DNA from: Clostridiales bacterium
GTDB taxonomy: Bacteria; Bacillota; Clostridia; Christensenellales; Aristaeellaceae
DNA length: 5,584 nt
Direction: 5' to 3'
NCBI GenBank assembly: GCA_012513735.1
Contig: JAAZBR010000097.1
Coordinates: forward strand, 1-5,584
Shown here: positions 5,439 to 5,584 of the stretch, one piece after another
Layout: each line of letters starts with the position of its first letter
How positions within the stretch are numbered: position 1 is the first letter of the stretch
Notes under the pieces: model-generated
Databases searched by the model: none
Told to the model about the DNA's origin: nothing
What the model saw: the letters and a program-made list of their open reading frames with translations, nothing else
Made by a program: the position numbers and the translations under genes

Positions 5439-5466
5439 ATTATTTCGTGAAAAAGCCGAAAATAAT
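5439..5466. other. AT-rich hairpin in the rpsT upstream region
   Basis: ATTATTTCG (5439-5447) pairs with CGAAAATAAT (5457-5466) with one bulged A. It is AT-rich and has no T-tract on the plus strand. On the minus strand it is followed by TTCATTTTTT, so a weak leftward terminator is possible. Otherwise the roughly 350 bases between the zinc-ribbon and rpsT starts hold only regulatory sequence and no gene that I can see. Confidence 0.3.
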
Positions 5467-5477
5467 CCCCCAATGTC

Positions 5478-5506
5478 TTGCGCGTTCTAATGTTCTGTGG
5501 TAATCT
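5478..5506 (+). promoter_or_regulatory. probable proximal promoter of rpsT
   Basis: TTGCGC (5478-5483) and TAATCT (5501-5506) are separated by 17 bp, with TGG just before the -10 (extended type). Each hexamer matches only 3 of 6 consensus bases. The -10 sits in a small inverted repeat, TGGTA-ATC-TACCA (5498-5510). A start near 5513 would place the leader hairpin at the 5' end of the mRNA. Confidence 0.35.
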
Positions 5507-5512
5507 ACCAAA

Positions 5513-5542
5513 TGCTGTACAGCAAAAGCTAACAGGAGGTGA
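5513..5542 (+). promoter_or_regulatory. rpsT leader palindrome and Shine-Dalgarno
   Basis: TGCTGTACAGCA (5513-5524) is a perfect 12-bp palindrome. It is followed by AGGAGGTGA (5534-5542), a 9-base match to the anti-Shine-Dalgarno, 6 nt before the TTG start. An alternative fold pairs CTGT (5516 region) with ACAG (5532-5535) around AGC-AAAA-GCT and reaches the first bases of the Shine-Dalgarno. The two folds are mutually exclusive. Confidence 0.5.
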
Positions 5543-5548
5543 AAGAAG

Positions 5549-5584
5549 TTGCCCAACATCAAGTCCGCTATCAAGCGCGTCAGC
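5549..5584 (+). CDS. rpsT: ribosomal protein bS20, 5' end only
   Basis: The first 12 codons read (M)PNIKSAIKRVS from a TTG start and continue past the window edge. The N-terminus MPNIKSAIKR is the signature of bS20, a small basic protein that binds 16S rRNA in the 30S body. The TTG start is fixed by the strong AGGAGGTGA 6 nt upstream and by alignment with family N-termini; no ATG lies nearby in frame. E. coli rpsT also starts with a UUG codon and is autoregulated in translation. The rest of the gene cannot be assessed. Confidence 0.92.
   Translation, partial: MPNIKSAIKRVS

Overview
The window looks like a stretch of a moderately GC-rich chromosome from a Bacillota bacterium, probably a Clostridia-type anaerobe. 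The evidence is strong AAGGAGG-type ribosome binding sites in front of most genes, a Firmicutes-type LeuRS, a CxxC-x17-CxxC zinc-ribbon protein, and one intrinsic terminator with a classical T-tract. This placement is inference from gene style; the window has no 16S or other decisive marker.

Positions 1-2779 (minus strand) hold a two-gene unit. A sigma-A-like promoter and a very short leader precede leuS (leucyl-tRNA synthetase, complete, 806 aa). The leuS stop codon overlaps the ATG of a second gene (ATGA) encoding an ACT-domain protein that runs off the left edge. An amino-acid-binding-type domain is therefore probably co-translated with an amino-acid-charging enzyme. No T-box is visible ahead of leuS.

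Positions 2723-2996 are a divergent intergenic region. Rightward from it, at 2997-4445, lies a secreted purple-acid-phosphatase-like metallophosphoesterase (482 aa, Sec signal peptide) that ends in a clear intrinsic terminator.

Positions 4446-4916 contain no confident gene. They hold a palindromic MITE-like element of about 156 bp with 21-bp terminal inverted repeats and flanking TA, an uncertain small plus-strand ORF, and three consecutive hairpins.

Positions 4917-5334 (minus strand) hold a 92-aa double zinc-ribbon protein with an extended -10 promoter and a leader of about 120 nt that may be structured. It has an odd ATGTAA start-stop between its Shine-Dalgarno and its start codon.

Positions 5335-5584 carry the upstream region and first 12 codons of rpsT (ribosomal protein bS20). 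rpsT starts with TTG behind a near-perfect Shine-Dalgarno and a small hairpin.

Most of the window is housekeeping. The less ordinary items are the leuS-ACT coupling, the MITE-like element, the Asp-x-Gln metallophosphoesterase, and the leaders of the zinc-ribbon and rpsT genes. I see no convincing defence, CRISPR or other large undescribed system here.
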